Shown one piece after another: positions 27,086 to 36,127 of a stretch of 57,882 nucleotides of DNA. The notes under the pieces were generated by a model. The model was not told where the DNA came from and ran no database searches. It saw only the letters and a program-made list of their open reading frames with translations. The number at the start of each line of letters is the position of its first letter. The first letter of the stretch is position 1. A program made the position numbers and the translations under genes. Source of the stretch: Chloroflexota bacterium. Lineage in GTDB: Bacteria > Chloroflexota > UBA11872 > VXOZ01. The stretch lies in the NCBI GenBank assembly GCA_026710945.1, contig JAPOQA010000002.1, forward strand, positions 1 to 57,882, written 5' to 3'.

Positions 27086-28657
27086 TTACCCTCGCCGGAG
27101 CGCCCGGCCCGGACGCGCGCCGGTGGGGGCGCGGTCTGCGATGACGGGTGTACCGTTGACGAGCACGTGTTCGATGCCGTCGGGATATTGCCGTGGGTCG
27201 TCGAACGTGGACCGGTCTATGACGGTCGCAGGATCGAAGACTACGATGTCGGCGGCCATGCCGTTGCGGATGATGCCGCGGTCGCTCAGCCCAAAGCGCT
27301 GCGCCGGGAAGCCGGTGAAACGCCGGATGGCGTCTTCCAGCGTGAAGAGGCCGAGTTCGCGGGCGTAGTGGCCCAGGAAGCGAGGGTAGGTGCCGTAGGC
27401 GCGGGGATGGGGAGAACTGCCCATCATGATGGCGTCGGTGGAGCCCATGTGGGCGGGATGCTGGATAATCGCCTGCACGTCGGCCTCGTTGCCAAAGTGG
27501 AACGTAAAGCCGATCTCCAGCGCGGTCTCATCGAGGAGCCGCAGCAGGAGCGCGTCGGGCGCTTCGCCGACCTCGTCGGCCACGTCCGCCAGGCGGCGGC
27601 CTTCCCATTCCCGGTAGCGCTCCAGCCCGATGTGCGTAATCTGCATGCGGGCGTAGAAGTCGCGCTCACGGCCCTCGATTTCGTCGAGGATTTGCGCCAT
27701 GACGTTGGGCGAGCGGACACGCTTCAACATGGCATTCGGTCCATCCGCGCCCATCCACAGCGGCAGCACGAACATGCCGGTTGTCGAGCCGGCGGGATAG
27801 CAATACGCATCGTAGGTAACGTCCAGACCTTCGGCGCGGGCCGCATCCACCAGCGCCAGCCGCTGGCTGCTCAATCCCCAGGTATGGACGCCGGAGATGA
27901 GGTAGTGGGCGATGTGCACCTGAATGTCGGCCTGGCGGGCAACGTCGAGTGTTTCATGCACCGGATCAAGGAACTGGTCGCCGAGGTGGTAGCGCATGTG
28001 CGTGTTGTACACGCCGCCGTAGGCGGCAACGGCCTGGCTGATGGCGACGAGTTCTTCCAGCCCGCAGAACACGTGCGGGTGGTACGAGAGGCCGGTGGCA
28101 AAGCCCACGCAGCCCTGCTCCATGGCTTCCGCCGCCAGACGCGCCATCTGATTGAGGTCATCCTCGTGAGCGGGGGAATTCTCCCAGCCAAGCACGGCCA
28201 ACCGCAGCGCATTATGCGGCACTTGAAAGGCCACGTTGACGGCAACTTTGCCGTCGAAGCGGTCCAAGTACTCGGGAATGGTCCGCCAAGGCTCTACGTC
28301 CTGGGGCAAATCGCCATTGATGGCATGGTAAAGCTGTGTGGTCTCGCGCAAGTGCTTGCGCGACATGGGCGCGTAGCCGATACCGTCGGAGCCGAGAATC
28401 TCGGTGGTGATGCCCTGCGCGACTTTGGGGGTGTGGTCCGGTTCGCGCAGGAGGATCAGATCGGAGTGATTGTGGACATCGATGAAGCCGGGGCAGACGA
28501 TTTTGTCGTGGGCATCGATCTCGGACTCTGCGGTAGAAGAATCCAAGCGTCCGACGGCGGTAATGCGGCCTTGGCTAATTCCCACATCGGCACGGAACCA
28601 CGGGTTGCCCAGCCCGTCGATGACACGGCCGTTGCGAATGAGTAGGTCAAAGGACAT
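27086..28657 (-). CDS. N-acyl-D-amino-acid deacylase-like amidohydrolase
   Basis: A 523-residue member of the amidohydrolase superfamily, D-aminoacylase/dihydroorotase-like group. The N-terminal small beta domain begins FDLLIRNGRVIDGLGNPW, followed by the metal motif GFIDVHNHSD (His62-x-His64). GVYNTHMRYH and IQVHIAHYLISG hold further His ligands, and an Asp region lies near SSPHPRAYGTYPRFLG. The C-terminal strand AADIVVFDPATVIDRSTFDDPRQYPDGIEHVLVNG completes the split beta domain. It would cleave an acyl group from a D-amino acid or a related amide. No membrane segments or signal peptide are seen. The ATG has no clear ribosome site. A long frame on the opposite strand is its shadow. Confidence 0.88.
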   Translation of the reverse strand: MSFDLLIRNGRVIDGLGNPWFRADVGISQGRITAVGRLDSSTAESEIDAHDKIVCPGFIDVHNHSDLILLREPDHTPKVAQGITTEILGSDGIGYAPMSRKHLRETTQLYHAINGDLPQDVEPWRTIPEYLDRFDGKVAVNVAFQVPHNALRLAVLGWENSPAHEDDLNQMARLAAEAMEQGCVGFATGLSYHPHVFCGLEELVAISQAVAAYGGVYNTHMRYHLGDQFLDPVHETLDVARQADIQVHIAHYLISGVHTWGLSSQRLALVDAARAEGLDVTYDAYCYPAGSTTGMFVLPLWMGADGPNAMLKRVRSPNVMAQILDEIEGRERDFYARMQITHIGLERYREWEGRRLADVADEVGEAPDALLLRLLDETALEIGFTFHFGNEADVQAIIQHPAHMGSTDAIMMGSSPHPRAYGTYPRFLGHYARELGLFTLEDAIRRFTGFPAQRFGLSDRGIIRNGMAADIVVFDPATVIDRSTFDDPRQYPDGIEHVLVNGTPVIADRAPTGARPGRALRRG

Positions 28658-28731
28658 GGTCTATGCTTTGCATGGGAAGGACAAACGAAGTTGGTTTACC
28701 GCCACTCGCACTGGAGACCTCCGGTACTGCA

Positions 28732-29079
28732 CTACGCCTGCGAGAGTGCCTTCTCTGCCTCCGGCTCCATCTCGTGCAAACCTTCGAGAAAAACCGCGTC
28801 CCGCATCACCAAGTCGCGGGAGAAAGACTTTAGGCCACTCTCGGTTATGACATCTACCTTGCGTTGGAAATGGTCCCTCAGAAAGTATTGGAGTCCGAAG
28901 AGGTTCGCGGCATTTTCGTCGGAACTCGCAAAATCCACAATGATGTCAATATCGCTGTCGTCGCGAGCCGTGTTGCGCGATACGGAGCCAAATACCCCGA
29001 TGCGCCGCACGCGGAAAGAGAGCAGCGTCGTGCGGACTTTGAAGAGTTCGGCAAGCACGAATTCTCGAGTTGGGATCAT
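28732..29079 (-). CDS. mntA: MntA-type minimal nucleotidyltransferase antitoxin
   Basis: A 115-residue nucleotidyltransferase-fold protein. The catalytic pattern GSx10DxD is intact: Gly31-Ser32, then Asp43 and Asp45 in GSVSRNTARDDSDIDIIVDF. In MntA/HepT pairs the MNT protein AMPylates a Tyr near the HEPN active site and so disarms the RNase. Its start codon overlaps the stop of the upstream HEPN gene by four bases (ATGA), as expected for a co-translated toxin-antitoxin pair. Cytosolic. Confidence 0.9.
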   Translation of the reverse strand: MIPTREFVLAELFKVRTTLLSFRVRRIGVFGSVSRNTARDDSDIDIIVDFASSDENAANLFGLQYFLRDHFQRKVDVITESGLKSFSRDLVMRDAVFLEGLHEMEPEAEKALSQA

Positions 29080-29420
29080 GGTGCGCCCAATAGTTGCTCA
29101 AGTTGTGCGACAAGACGAGGCACATGTTTGACGGCAGTGTTCCACACGGTCCGGTCACTGGTAGTCATGTATCCATGGATAAGGTGGTTGCGCATATCGG
29201 CAATTTGCCGCCAGGGAATCTCTGGGAGCTGCGCTTTGAGGCCGTCTGAGACATGGTGCGCCGCCTCTCCAGTAATCTCGATGAACCGTTCTGTGGCGGC
29301 GCGCAATCCAAAACTCTCCGCAGCAGTGTATTGCTCCAGAGAGATACCGGAGACCAAGGCTACCGCCTTTCTCGATGCATCGAGCATGTGATGCAAGCGT
29401 ACCCGATCCTCATCGGTCAT
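29076..29420 (-). CDS. hepT: HepT-type HEPN RNase toxin (DUF86)
   Basis: A 114-residue all-helical HEPN protein. The RNase motif Rx4H is present with the following Tyr, RNHLIHGY (Arg77, His82, Tyr84); the Tyr is the AMPylation target in known HepT proteins. The upstream helix ERFIEITGEAAHHV is also typical. I took the ATG at 29420 because the family begins just ahead of the first helix; a GTG at 29468 with AAGGGA before it is an alternative that adds 16 residues. It is first gene of a two-gene operon with mntA and probably acts as a stress or phage-activated tRNA/mRNA cleaving toxin. Confidence 0.9.
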   Translation of the reverse strand: MTDEDRVRLHHMLDASRKAVALVSGISLEQYTAAESFGLRAATERFIEITGEAAHHVSDGLKAQLPEIPWRQIADMRNHLIHGYMTTSDRTVWNTAVKHVPRLVAQLEQLLGAP

Positions 29421-29657
29421 CCTGTGAGCCCCATTCTTACCCTTCGTCACCAAAGCACCATACCCCACTCCCTTAACTTAAGAATACCATCAGGCGGCAC
29501 GATACGCTGCCTAGACGAAAGGATACTGCGTGTTCAACACGTTTTCTAGTGGTAGGTAGAGGCAATGGTAGCGTCGGTTCGCAACCTGCGCCGTTTGCAC
29601 GCGCCACCGGACAACGTCACGCGCGCAAATGTCCGTCATTGCAAAACTGTTAAACTG

Positions 29658-30626
29658 CTACGGCAAATACTGCTTCGGGAACTTCGCAACCACGGTGAAA
29701 TTCGGGTCGACGACGTTGCCGACGCGGGTGCGGCCCACCTGGGAAACTACTTGAAAAGCGTCCCACAGATCGAACCCGTAGTCGCTGGCAAGCCAGCGGA
29801 TCAGTTCCACGTGGGCAATCTTATAGGCGTCCATAAGCGGACGCGCGTTGGCCGCGACCATGATCCACTCGTCGTTCTCAAAGCGCGGCCAGTGTATCGG
29901 GCCACCGCTCTTGATGACCTCGACCTCCACCTCCACTTCCGCCGTTGTCTCCAGCGCCACGCCGCAGAGTTCGCCGTCGCCTTGGGCGGCGTGCACGTCG
30001 GCAAATTGCAGGTATGCGCCCTTCACGAATACCGGCAGATAGACGGTCGTGCCAGGCCCGGTCTCCACGCAATCCATGTTGCCGCCGTGGTGGGCGGATG
30101 AGAGCGTGCTGATGTGCTCCCCGAAGCGCGGAGCCACGCCGATGCAGCCCAGGAATGGCTGGCACGGGATGGTGATGCTGCCGAGTTTGCTCTCCGGCAA
30201 GTCCAGCGTCGCCATCTGGCTTTCGAGGTCGATATCCCAGTGGTAGTACTTCTGCGGCAGCGGCTCGTTGAGACCGGTCGGCCCGCCGGGATAGTCCTCC
30301 ACCCCCAGGTTCCCAAACCCGGGATTGAAACGCGAAAAGGCCCAGTCGCGGTTCAGGTCTACCCGCAGGATGCGGACACGCAAGACGTCGCCCACTGCGG
30401 CCTCTTCCACGTAGTAGGGGCCGACCTGCGGGTTGGCCTGGCGGAACTCAGTGTCGGCGCGGGAATAGCGCAGCTCCTCCGGCAACTGCTCGCCATTGCT
30501 GTCCCAATGACCGGCATCCACCGTCTTGGCGATAACGCGGTCGCCAGAGTTTATACGCAGCGCCGGTTCGTGCGGGGCAAACGTATAGTAATAGATGTTC
30601 GGTTCGTGTCGGTGTACGGTAGCCAT
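29658..30626 (-). CDS. acetamidase/formamidase family protein (FmdA/AmdA)
   Basis: A 322-residue amidase-family protein, the second in the window. Family features are PALRINSGDRVIAKTVDAGHWDSNG near the start, AAVGDVLRVRILRVDLNRDWA, the HHGGNMDCVETGPGTTVYLPVFV core and LQFADVHAAQGDGELCGVALE. The predicted activity is release of ammonia from formamide or a short amide. A clear AAAGGAG site precedes the ATG. It lies 28 bases downstream of a thiamine-diphosphate enzyme gene on the same strand, so the two are probably one operon acting on related small molecules (inference). It shares only the general family core with the copy at 8340-9272. Confidence 0.9.
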   Translation of the reverse strand: MATVHRHEPNIYYYTFAPHEPALRINSGDRVIAKTVDAGHWDSNGEQLPEELRYSRADTEFRQANPQVGPYYVEEAAVGDVLRVRILRVDLNRDWAFSRFNPGFGNLGVEDYPGGPTGLNEPLPQKYYHWDIDLESQMATLDLPESKLGSITIPCQPFLGCIGVAPRFGEHISTLSSAHHGGNMDCVETGPGTTVYLPVFVKGAYLQFADVHAAQGDGELCGVALETTAEVEVEVEVIKSGGPIHWPRFENDEWIMVAANARPLMDAYKIAHVELIRWLASDYGFDLWDAFQVVSQVGRTRVGNVVDPNFTVVAKFPKQYLP

Positions 30627-30654
30627 GCGACGCTCCTTTCATTGAATGTGCGGG

Positions 30655-32295
30655 TTAGCCGCCCATGTGTCGATACTCGTCTACATTTACCTCCACTGCT
30701 ACGAGCGCAGGCTGGTCTTGCGCCAGAGCTTCCTGGAGTTCGGCGGCGCACTCGTCTTCTCGCTGAATGTGGAATGCAGTCAAGCCGAACGCGGCGGCAA
30801 GCTGCATGTAGTCAGTGAATCCAAAGTCATTCTCGATGCCTGCGTATCCCCGCTCTTCCGACTTCATGCGAATCAAGGCCAACGTGGAGTCGACGAAGAC
30901 GACAATGACGAACGGCGAGCTGCTCTCAGGCGCCAGGCGCTTCACGGTCTCCAGTTCACCGGCATACATGAGCAAACCACCGTCGCCGGTGACGCAGACC
31001 ACCGGACGCTCAGGGTCGCAGAGCCTGGCGGCCAAAGCCGCCGGCACACCAAAGCCCATGGTCGAAAGGCCGTTGGAGACGAGGAATGTCTGGGGCTGCG
31101 TGCTCTGCCACATTTGGCACGCGAGCAGTTTGTGCGATCCGACGTCGCAGGCAAAGACCGTTTCCGGCGGCGTCAATGCGCGGAGCGTCGAGAGCAGGAC
31201 TTGTGGGGGCACGCCCGTTTCGCCGCCCGTGCGTTTTGGCGCCAAGCGCTGCCGGATCTTCTCGCGGCAGGCTGCCGCCGCGCGCGCCCCCCAGTCTCCC
31301 TGATGGGAGAGTTCGGGCGTGAGCATGCGCACGGTGGAGTCTAAATCGCCAACGAGCACGTAGTCTGCCGCAAAAGCTGAATCGACCTCAGTATGTGGGT
31401 GGATGGCAATCGTGGTCGCCTCTGTCTGCCAGGGATGGATAAAATCGGAACCGTCCAAACCGACCGCCAGGATGCAATCGGCCTGATCGAGGAATTCATC
31501 AACGATGGCATAGCCGTATACGCTGTGAATCCCGGCAAACAACGGGTGGTCCTCAGGAAAGACACCCTTGCTCATGGGCATATTGATCACCGGCGCGCCC
31601 CATTGCTCTGCCAGCGCGACAATAGATTCTTGACTGAGACGATGGTTGGTTTCCAGTCCCAGGACTACCACCGGCGCGTCGCAGGTCGTGAGACGCGCGA
31701 GCGCGGTATGCGGCAACGGCGCGGCGTCCAAGACACCGAGAGGGCGTGCCGAGGCGTGTAGAGGCATTGCGGCCAGGGGCTGGCGCGCCACGGCAGCCGG
31801 TAGCGCGAGATGCACCGGACCGGGACGCCCTTGCGCCGCCACGGCCCACGCATAGGCCAGCGCATCCGCCACGTTGGCGGGGGTCAGGCGCACGTTCCAT
31901 TTGGTGATGGGCCGCAGAAGCTCCAGCAACGGCGCATTCTGATGCGTAGCAAACTCCACGGTAGGGTCTTCAAAGTCAGCGGTGATCACGATGACCGGAA
32001 GCCGTGCCAGATACGCGTCGGCAACGGCATTGATCATATTCGTAGCGCCGGGTCCCAGGGTGGTGAGTAAGACCGATGGAACGCCGGTCACAAAGGCGGT
32101 GTTTTGCGCCAAGAAAGCGGCGGTATTTTCGTGGTGGACGAGCTGGAATTCTACGTGTTCAGCGTAGCAGGCGTTGATGAGATCGACGTTCTCACCGCCG
32201 GTGACGCCCCAGAAGCGTTGAATGCCCTGCTGACGGAGAAATCTGGCAATATACGCCGCGACCGTGAGTTCTGAATTCTGTTGGGCTGCAGCCAT
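30655..32295 (-). CDS. thiamine-diphosphate enzyme, acetolactate synthase-like
   Basis: A 546-residue ThDP enzyme with the full three-domain layout. The N-terminal Pyr domain has the cofactor-activating Glu56 in LVHHENTAAF and the GPGATNMINAVADAY stretch. The middle domain follows (residues 190-320), and the C-terminal PP domain has GDGGLLMYAGELETV. The usual second metal ligand (an Asn about 26 residues after GDG) appears to be Asp in FVDSTLALI. It could be an acetolactate synthase, oxalyl-CoA/benzoylformate decarboxylase or sulfopyruvate decarboxylase relative; no small subunit is present, which argues against biosynthetic ALS. The start is placed at the ATG at 32295 before the first conserved helix; upstream codons lack homology. 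Confidence 0.87.
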   Translation of the reverse strand: MAAAQQNSELTVAAYIARFLRQQGIQRFWGVTGGENVDLINACYAEHVEFQLVHHENTAAFLAQNTAFVTGVPSVLLTTLGPGATNMINAVADAYLARLPVIVITADFEDPTVEFATHQNAPLLELLRPITKWNVRLTPANVADALAYAWAVAAQGRPGPVHLALPAAVARQPLAAMPLHASARPLGVLDAAPLPHTALARLTTCDAPVVVLGLETNHRLSQESIVALAEQWGAPVINMPMSKGVFPEDHPLFAGIHSVYGYAIVDEFLDQADCILAVGLDGSDFIHPWQTEATTIAIHPHTEVDSAFAADYVLVGDLDSTVRMLTPELSHQGDWGARAAAACREKIRQRLAPKRTGGETGVPPQVLLSTLRALTPPETVFACDVGSHKLLACQMWQSTQPQTFLVSNGLSTMGFGVPAALAARLCDPERPVVCVTGDGGLLMYAGELETVKRLAPESSSPFVIVVFVDSTLALIRMKSEERGYAGIENDFGFTDYMQLAAAFGLTAFHIQREDECAAELQEALAQDQPALVAVEVNVDEYRHMGG

Positions 32296-32462
32296 GAGGG
32301 TACGTGAAATGGTGTTAGGATAGTGAGTGAGTTCTCTCCCTAGCTTGCGCGTCACTATGCACCTTGTCAACTTGCCTCTGCGAGCGCGCAAGTCACTTGA
32401 GACATGCCGCACGAGTCAGTAGTATAGCCCTACAACCTCAGAGAGTTTAAGGAGTTCAATCT

Positions 32463-32915
32463 ATGCGTGTCGTCTTGCTAAAGAACGTGCCGGACCTTGG
32501 TCAGGCTGGCGAAGTGAAGGATGTTGCCGACGGTCACGCGCGCAATTTCCTCATCCCGCGCGGCTTTGCCCAAAAGGCAACCAAGGGCTCCGAGCGCTTG
32601 TGGGAGGATCAACAGGCCGCCACGGTGCGGCGCGCGGCGACGGAACGGCAGGAGGCCGCGGAGACTGCAGCCAAGCTCAGCGGCTCGACCATCGTCGTCA
32701 CCGCGCGCGCCGGTGAACAAGATCGCCTGTACGGCTCGGTCACCAGTCAGCAGATTGCCGAGGCAATCAAGGAACAGACGGAAATCGAGATCGATCGGCA
32801 TGCGCTTGAATTGGAGCAGCCAATTCGTGACCTCGGTACCTTTACGGTTTCGATCAAGCTCGGACACGCCATAGAAGCGGCGATCTCAGTGGAAGTGCAA
32901 AAAGAGGAAGTGTAA
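32463..32915 (+). CDS. rplI: 50S ribosomal protein L9
   Basis: A 150-residue L9, which binds domain V of 23S rRNA and helps maintain reading frame. The N-terminal domain MRVVLLKNVPDLGQAGEVKDVADGHARNFLIPRGFA is the family signature, followed by the long connecting helix and a C-terminal domain with DRLYGSVTSQQIAEAI. The ribosome site AAGGAG is eight bases before the ATG. It is directly followed by dnaB, whose GTG start abuts its stop codon; rplI-dnaB is a common bacterial operon. Confidence 0.97.
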   Translation: MRVVLLKNVPDLGQAGEVKDVADGHARNFLIPRGFAQKATKGSERLWEDQQAATVRRAATERQEAAETAAKLSGSTIVVTARAGEQDRLYGSVTSQQIAEAIKEQTEIEIDRHALELEQPIRDLGTFTVSIKLGHAIEAAISVEVQKEEV

Positions 32916-34289
32916 GTGGCGTCCGACTTCATCGCCAACTCCAGTACCGGACGCCTGCCGCCGCAAAACATCGAGGCCGAACAAGCGGTATTGGGCAGCA
33001 TGCTCATCGATCCCGAGGCCATAGAGCGTGTGGCACAGTTCTTGCAGCCTGAAGACTTCTACCGGGAAGCGCACCAACACATCTACCGGGCAGGACTTAC
33101 CCTGTACGAGCGCCGGGAGCCGACGGATTTTGTGACTATCTGCGATGAGTTGAACCGCAATTCTCTCATCGAGGAAGTCGGCAACGAGACTTACGTGGCA
33201 TCCCTTGCCAACGTCACCCCGACGTCGGTGCACGCGGAACATTACGGGCACATCGTCGAGCGGCACGCGGTGATGCGGCGTATCATCAGCGCCGCCGCCG
33301 AGGTCGCGGCGATTGGGTACGACATGCAGCTTGACGTCGAAGATGCCATGGACAAGGTTGAGCAGGTGCTCTTCAGTCTCGCCCGTCACGCCGCAGACCA
33401 AGACTTCGTGCACATTCGCCCCATAGTGGATGAGTATTGGAAAAAGCTGGTAGGTGCGCGTCAAGGCGAGCAACCGGCGCCCGGCATCCGGTCGGGCTTC
33501 CTCGAGCTAGACCGGATCACTGCTGGCCTTCAGCGCTCTGACTTGGTCATAATTGCCGGGCGACCATCTACCGGCAAGACAACCTTGGCGCTAAACATCG
33601 CCAGCAAACTCGCTATCATAGAACCACGTGTACCTGTGGGCATCTTTAGCCTGGAGATGTCGGCCGAACAGCTCGCTCAGCGATTCCTCTGCATGCTTGG
33701 CCGTGTCGACTCTCACCGTCTCCGTTTGGGCGAGCTGACCGACAGAGAATGGGAGAACCTGACCGGCACGGTTGGAGCTTTGACCGAGGCGCCGATTTAC
33801 GTTGACGACAGCGGCTTTCTCAACTCCATGGACCTGCGCACGAAAGCGCGGCGACTTCAAGCGAGAGCAAACATCGGCCTGCTCATCGTGGATTACCTGC
33901 AACTCATCCAAGGCCGCCGCGGCGGCGAAAACCGCGTACAGGAAATCTCCGAGATTTCGCGCTCGCTTAAGGCGCTCGCGCGCGAACTAGATATTCCCGT
34001 GATCGCAATTTCACAACTTTCCCGTGCCGTGGAGCAGCGGGAGAATCACCGCCCCATGCTCTCCGACCTGCGCGAATCAGGGGCATTAGAGCAAGATGCA
34101 GACCTAGTGATGTTCGTTTACCGCGACGAGATGTATGACGAAGACTCGCCACGCAAGGGCGAGGCGGACATCATCCTGGCCAAACACCGTAACGGGCCTA
34201 CGGGAACGGTGACTCTAAAGTTCCTTAACCAGTATTTCGCGTTTGAAGATAAGCAGGAGTCCCAACAGACGAACGGCGCGCCGTTCTAA
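32916..34289 (+). CDS. dnaB: replicative DNA helicase
   Basis: A 457-residue hexameric helicase that unwinds DNA at the replication fork. The N-terminal domain begins LPPQNIEAEQAVLGSMLIDPEAI, the usual start of DnaB. The RecA-like domain has Walker A AGRPSTGKTTLALNIA, the FSLEMSAEQLAQRFL segment, Walker B IGLLIVDYLQLIQG and SQLSRAVEQRENHRPMLSDLRESGALEQDAD, ending with HRNGPTGTVTLKF. No intein or insertion is present and the length is normal. The GTG start directly follows the rplI stop, so it is translated by coupling. Confidence 0.97.
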   Translation: MASDFIANSSTGRLPPQNIEAEQAVLGSMLIDPEAIERVAQFLQPEDFYREAHQHIYRAGLTLYERREPTDFVTICDELNRNSLIEEVGNETYVASLANVTPTSVHAEHYGHIVERHAVMRRIISAAAEVAAIGYDMQLDVEDAMDKVEQVLFSLARHAADQDFVHIRPIVDEYWKKLVGARQGEQPAPGIRSGFLELDRITAGLQRSDLVIIAGRPSTGKTTLALNIASKLAIIEPRVPVGIFSLEMSAEQLAQRFLCMLGRVDSHRLRLGELTDREWENLTGTVGALTEAPIYVDDSGFLNSMDLRTKARRLQARANIGLLIVDYLQLIQGRRGGENRVQEISEISRSLKALARELDIPVIAISQLSRAVEQRENHRPMLSDLRESGALEQDADLVMFVYRDEMYDEDSPRKGEADIILAKHRNGPTGTVTLKFLNQYFAFEDKQESQQTNGAPF

Positions 34290-34503
34290 CGGGCATTCTG
34301 GTTGCGATTGGGTGGATCGTGCGGGTGGAATTGGCAAGGTGCGTTTTCCTTGCGTGTGCCGCATAGGCCCGTGCGAATCAGGGCCCGTGCGCAGCCATTG
34401 TCATCTTGCACATTGCAGTGCCCCCCAACTGCAAAGAAATGAAAGACCGGAAACGGTAGCTTCTGGCTTACCTGCTCCGTTGTGCTGAAGTACCTGTCAT
34501 TCC

Positions 34504-34745
34504 TGTAAGTGTTGACTAATTCGTTGACAGATTTGAGAACAAAAGCAACCCTTCGCAGTGTTAGACATGACTAGTACACATGTCATTCCGAACGAAGCGC
34601 AGCGAAGAGAGGAATCTAGTGTGCTGAAGCCGTTAAAGTGCGTTGAGAAGGGACCCTAGATTCCTCGCTCCGCTCGGAATGACATGCACCGTCAACTCCT
34701 CATAGTGGATAGCGGATTCTGTCAACGAATTACTCAACACATACA
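34504..34745. mobile_element. MITE-like element, copy B
   Basis: A 242-bp element, an inverted copy of 12227-12494. The terminal inverted repeats at 34504-34531 and 34718-34745 match at 26 of 28 positions (outer TGTA, inner TAATTCGTTGACAGA). It is flanked by ATTCC on both sides (34499-34503 and 34746-34750). On the right, the flank continues as a CATTCCGAACGGAGCGCAGC-type repeat, so the element may have inserted into another repeat. Inside are GTCATTCCGAACGAAGCGCA and GCTCCGCTCGGAATGACA, forming an inner inverted unit. The remainder of 34290-34953 holds degenerate units of that inner repeat and no gene. Confidence 0.8.
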
Positions 34746-34953
34746 ATTCCGAACGGAGCGCAGCGGATTGTCGCTTTTAGCGCGGAATCTAGAGTGCTGA
34801 AGCCAATGAACTGTGTATAGGTGTAAAGCATGGTCCCGAGATTCCGCGAATACGGTTCGATACTGGGCTGCGCCCCATCGGCTGCGCGCTACGTCTCACA
34901 AGCCGCATACTTAGTCCTATAACTGCTACCTATCTGAACGATAGTGCACTCAT

Positions 34954-35748
34954 ATGAATACGATCCGCATCGGTCTGGCGCCATTGAGACAACCGGACTC
35001 CGTGCTGCACGGCGCCGAGAAAATCGACGTCGTCCTCGCCAGGTGCGCCACTGAACAGGTTGCCATCGTGTGCTTCCCGGAAGCTTATCTGCCCGGACTG
35101 CGCGGGGCGAGCTTCGATCTGCCGCCGGTAGACCAAGCCGTGATGGAGGCAGCGCTCAAGCGCCTGCGCCAGTCCTGTAGGACCCACCGTGTTGCCGCTA
35201 TTGTCGGATTGGAATGGGTGAGCGAACTGGGGCTGGAAAACCGCGCCGTGGTGATATCCGCAGCCGGGCGGCTGCTGGGCTACCAAACGAAGAACCAGAT
35301 TACGCCGGGCGGAGAATCGAGAAACTACGTGCCGGACGGGAAGCGGCGGGTCTTTCGTACCGCAGGAGCGGTCTTCGGCATCACGATCTGCCATGAGGGC
35401 TGGCGGTACCCGGAAACCGTACGCTGGCCCGCCGTGCGCGGTGCGCGCATTGTGTTTCAACCCCAGGTTACCGGCAGCGACAGGCAGGGCAATGTGCTTA
35501 CGACATGGGGGGAGTCCTTCTACGAAAAGGCCATGCAGTGCCGTGCCGGAGAGAACGGCATCTACTTTGCCAGTGTCAACCAGGCGATGCGCTATCAGAA
35601 CTCAGCCACAAGCCTCATCGACCCCAAGGGCAACCTCATGGCATCCGTTCCCTACGGCAAGGAAGACCTGCTCATCGCCGACCTGGACTTGTCCGAAGCC
35701 ACGCGCTTCTACGCCCGCCGATACAATCCTGACTGGTATCCGCCGTAG
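34954..35748 (+). CDS. nitrilase-superfamily carbon-nitrogen hydrolase
   Basis: A 264-residue amidase of the nitrilase superfamily with the complete catalytic triad: Glu43 in CFPEAYLPG, Lys113 in YQTKNQITPGGES and Cys146 in GITICHEGWRYPE. The fold's late segments are present (FYEKAMQCRAGENGIYFASVNQ, SLIDPKGNLMASVPYGKEDLLIADLDL). It would hydrolyse an amide or carbamoyl group through a Cys thioester; the substrate is not evident. No signal peptide. It stands alone between repeats and the HigA-like gene 63 bases downstream. Confidence 0.92.
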   Translation: MNTIRIGLAPLRQPDSVLHGAEKIDVVLARCATEQVAIVCFPEAYLPGLRGASFDLPPVDQAVMEAALKRLRQSCRTHRVAAIVGLEWVSELGLENRAVVISAAGRLLGYQTKNQITPGGESRNYVPDGKRRVFRTAGAVFGITICHEGWRYPETVRWPAVRGARIVFQPQVTGSDRQGNVLTTWGESFYEKAMQCRAGENGIYFASVNQAMRYQNSATSLIDPKGNLMASVPYGKEDLLIADLDLSEATRFYARRYNPDWYPP

Positions 35749-35811
35749 CTTTGGCGATGCGGCTAAAGTGATTTACTCGCAGTTTACTATTACTGAACAA
35801 GGGTAAGGAAG

Positions 35812-36084
35812 ATGAACACGCCAGCCAATCAATACAGTCCAGACTATGTGGTTTCGCCGGGCTGGGTACTGGAAGAATACCTTGAGACACGGGGCATTTC
35901 GCAGTCTGAACTTGCCCGGCGGTGCGGCTGCTCGCCCAAGCTTATCAGCGCGATAGTCGCCGGTGCAGCCCCTATTGGTCCCGAAACTGCACTTCAATTT
36001 GAAAAGGCGCTCGGCCTCACTGCGGCCATATGGCTCGGTATTGAGTCTGACTATCGGCACCACCAAGAGCAAGCGGTCGAGTAG
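35812..36084 (+). CDS. HigA-family XRE-type antitoxin/regulator
   Basis: A 90-residue DNA-binding protein. The form SPGWVLEEYLETRGISQSELARRCGCSPKLISAIVAGAAPIGPETALQFEKALGLTAAIWLGIESDYR in outline is that of HigA/VapI-type antidotes, with the helix-turn-helix at about residues 30-52. A RelE/HigB-like toxin gene normally lies just upstream; here the upstream gene is an amidase and no toxin frame is seen on either side. It may be an orphan regulator or a solitary antitoxin. A TAAGGAAG ribosome site precedes the ATG. Confidence 0.85.
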   Translation: MNTPANQYSPDYVVSPGWVLEEYLETRGISQSELARRCGCSPKLISAIVAGAAPIGPETALQFEKALGLTAAIWLGIESDYRHHQEQAVE

Positions 36085-36127
36085 TTTGCTCTTGCCCACC
36101 ACCGGCGCGTGAGATCAAAGCTCACGT

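Noticed and set aside
26789-28645. 618-codon open frame on the plus strand
   Set aside because: It lies opposite the D-aminoacylase-like gene, which has clear metal motifs; the plus-strand product has no domain and Ala/Gly/Val/His-rich composition typical of a high-GC antisense shadow.
29565-30101. 178-codon plus-strand frame
   Set aside because: Antisense to the formamidase gene at 29658-30626, which has a strong ribosome site and family core.
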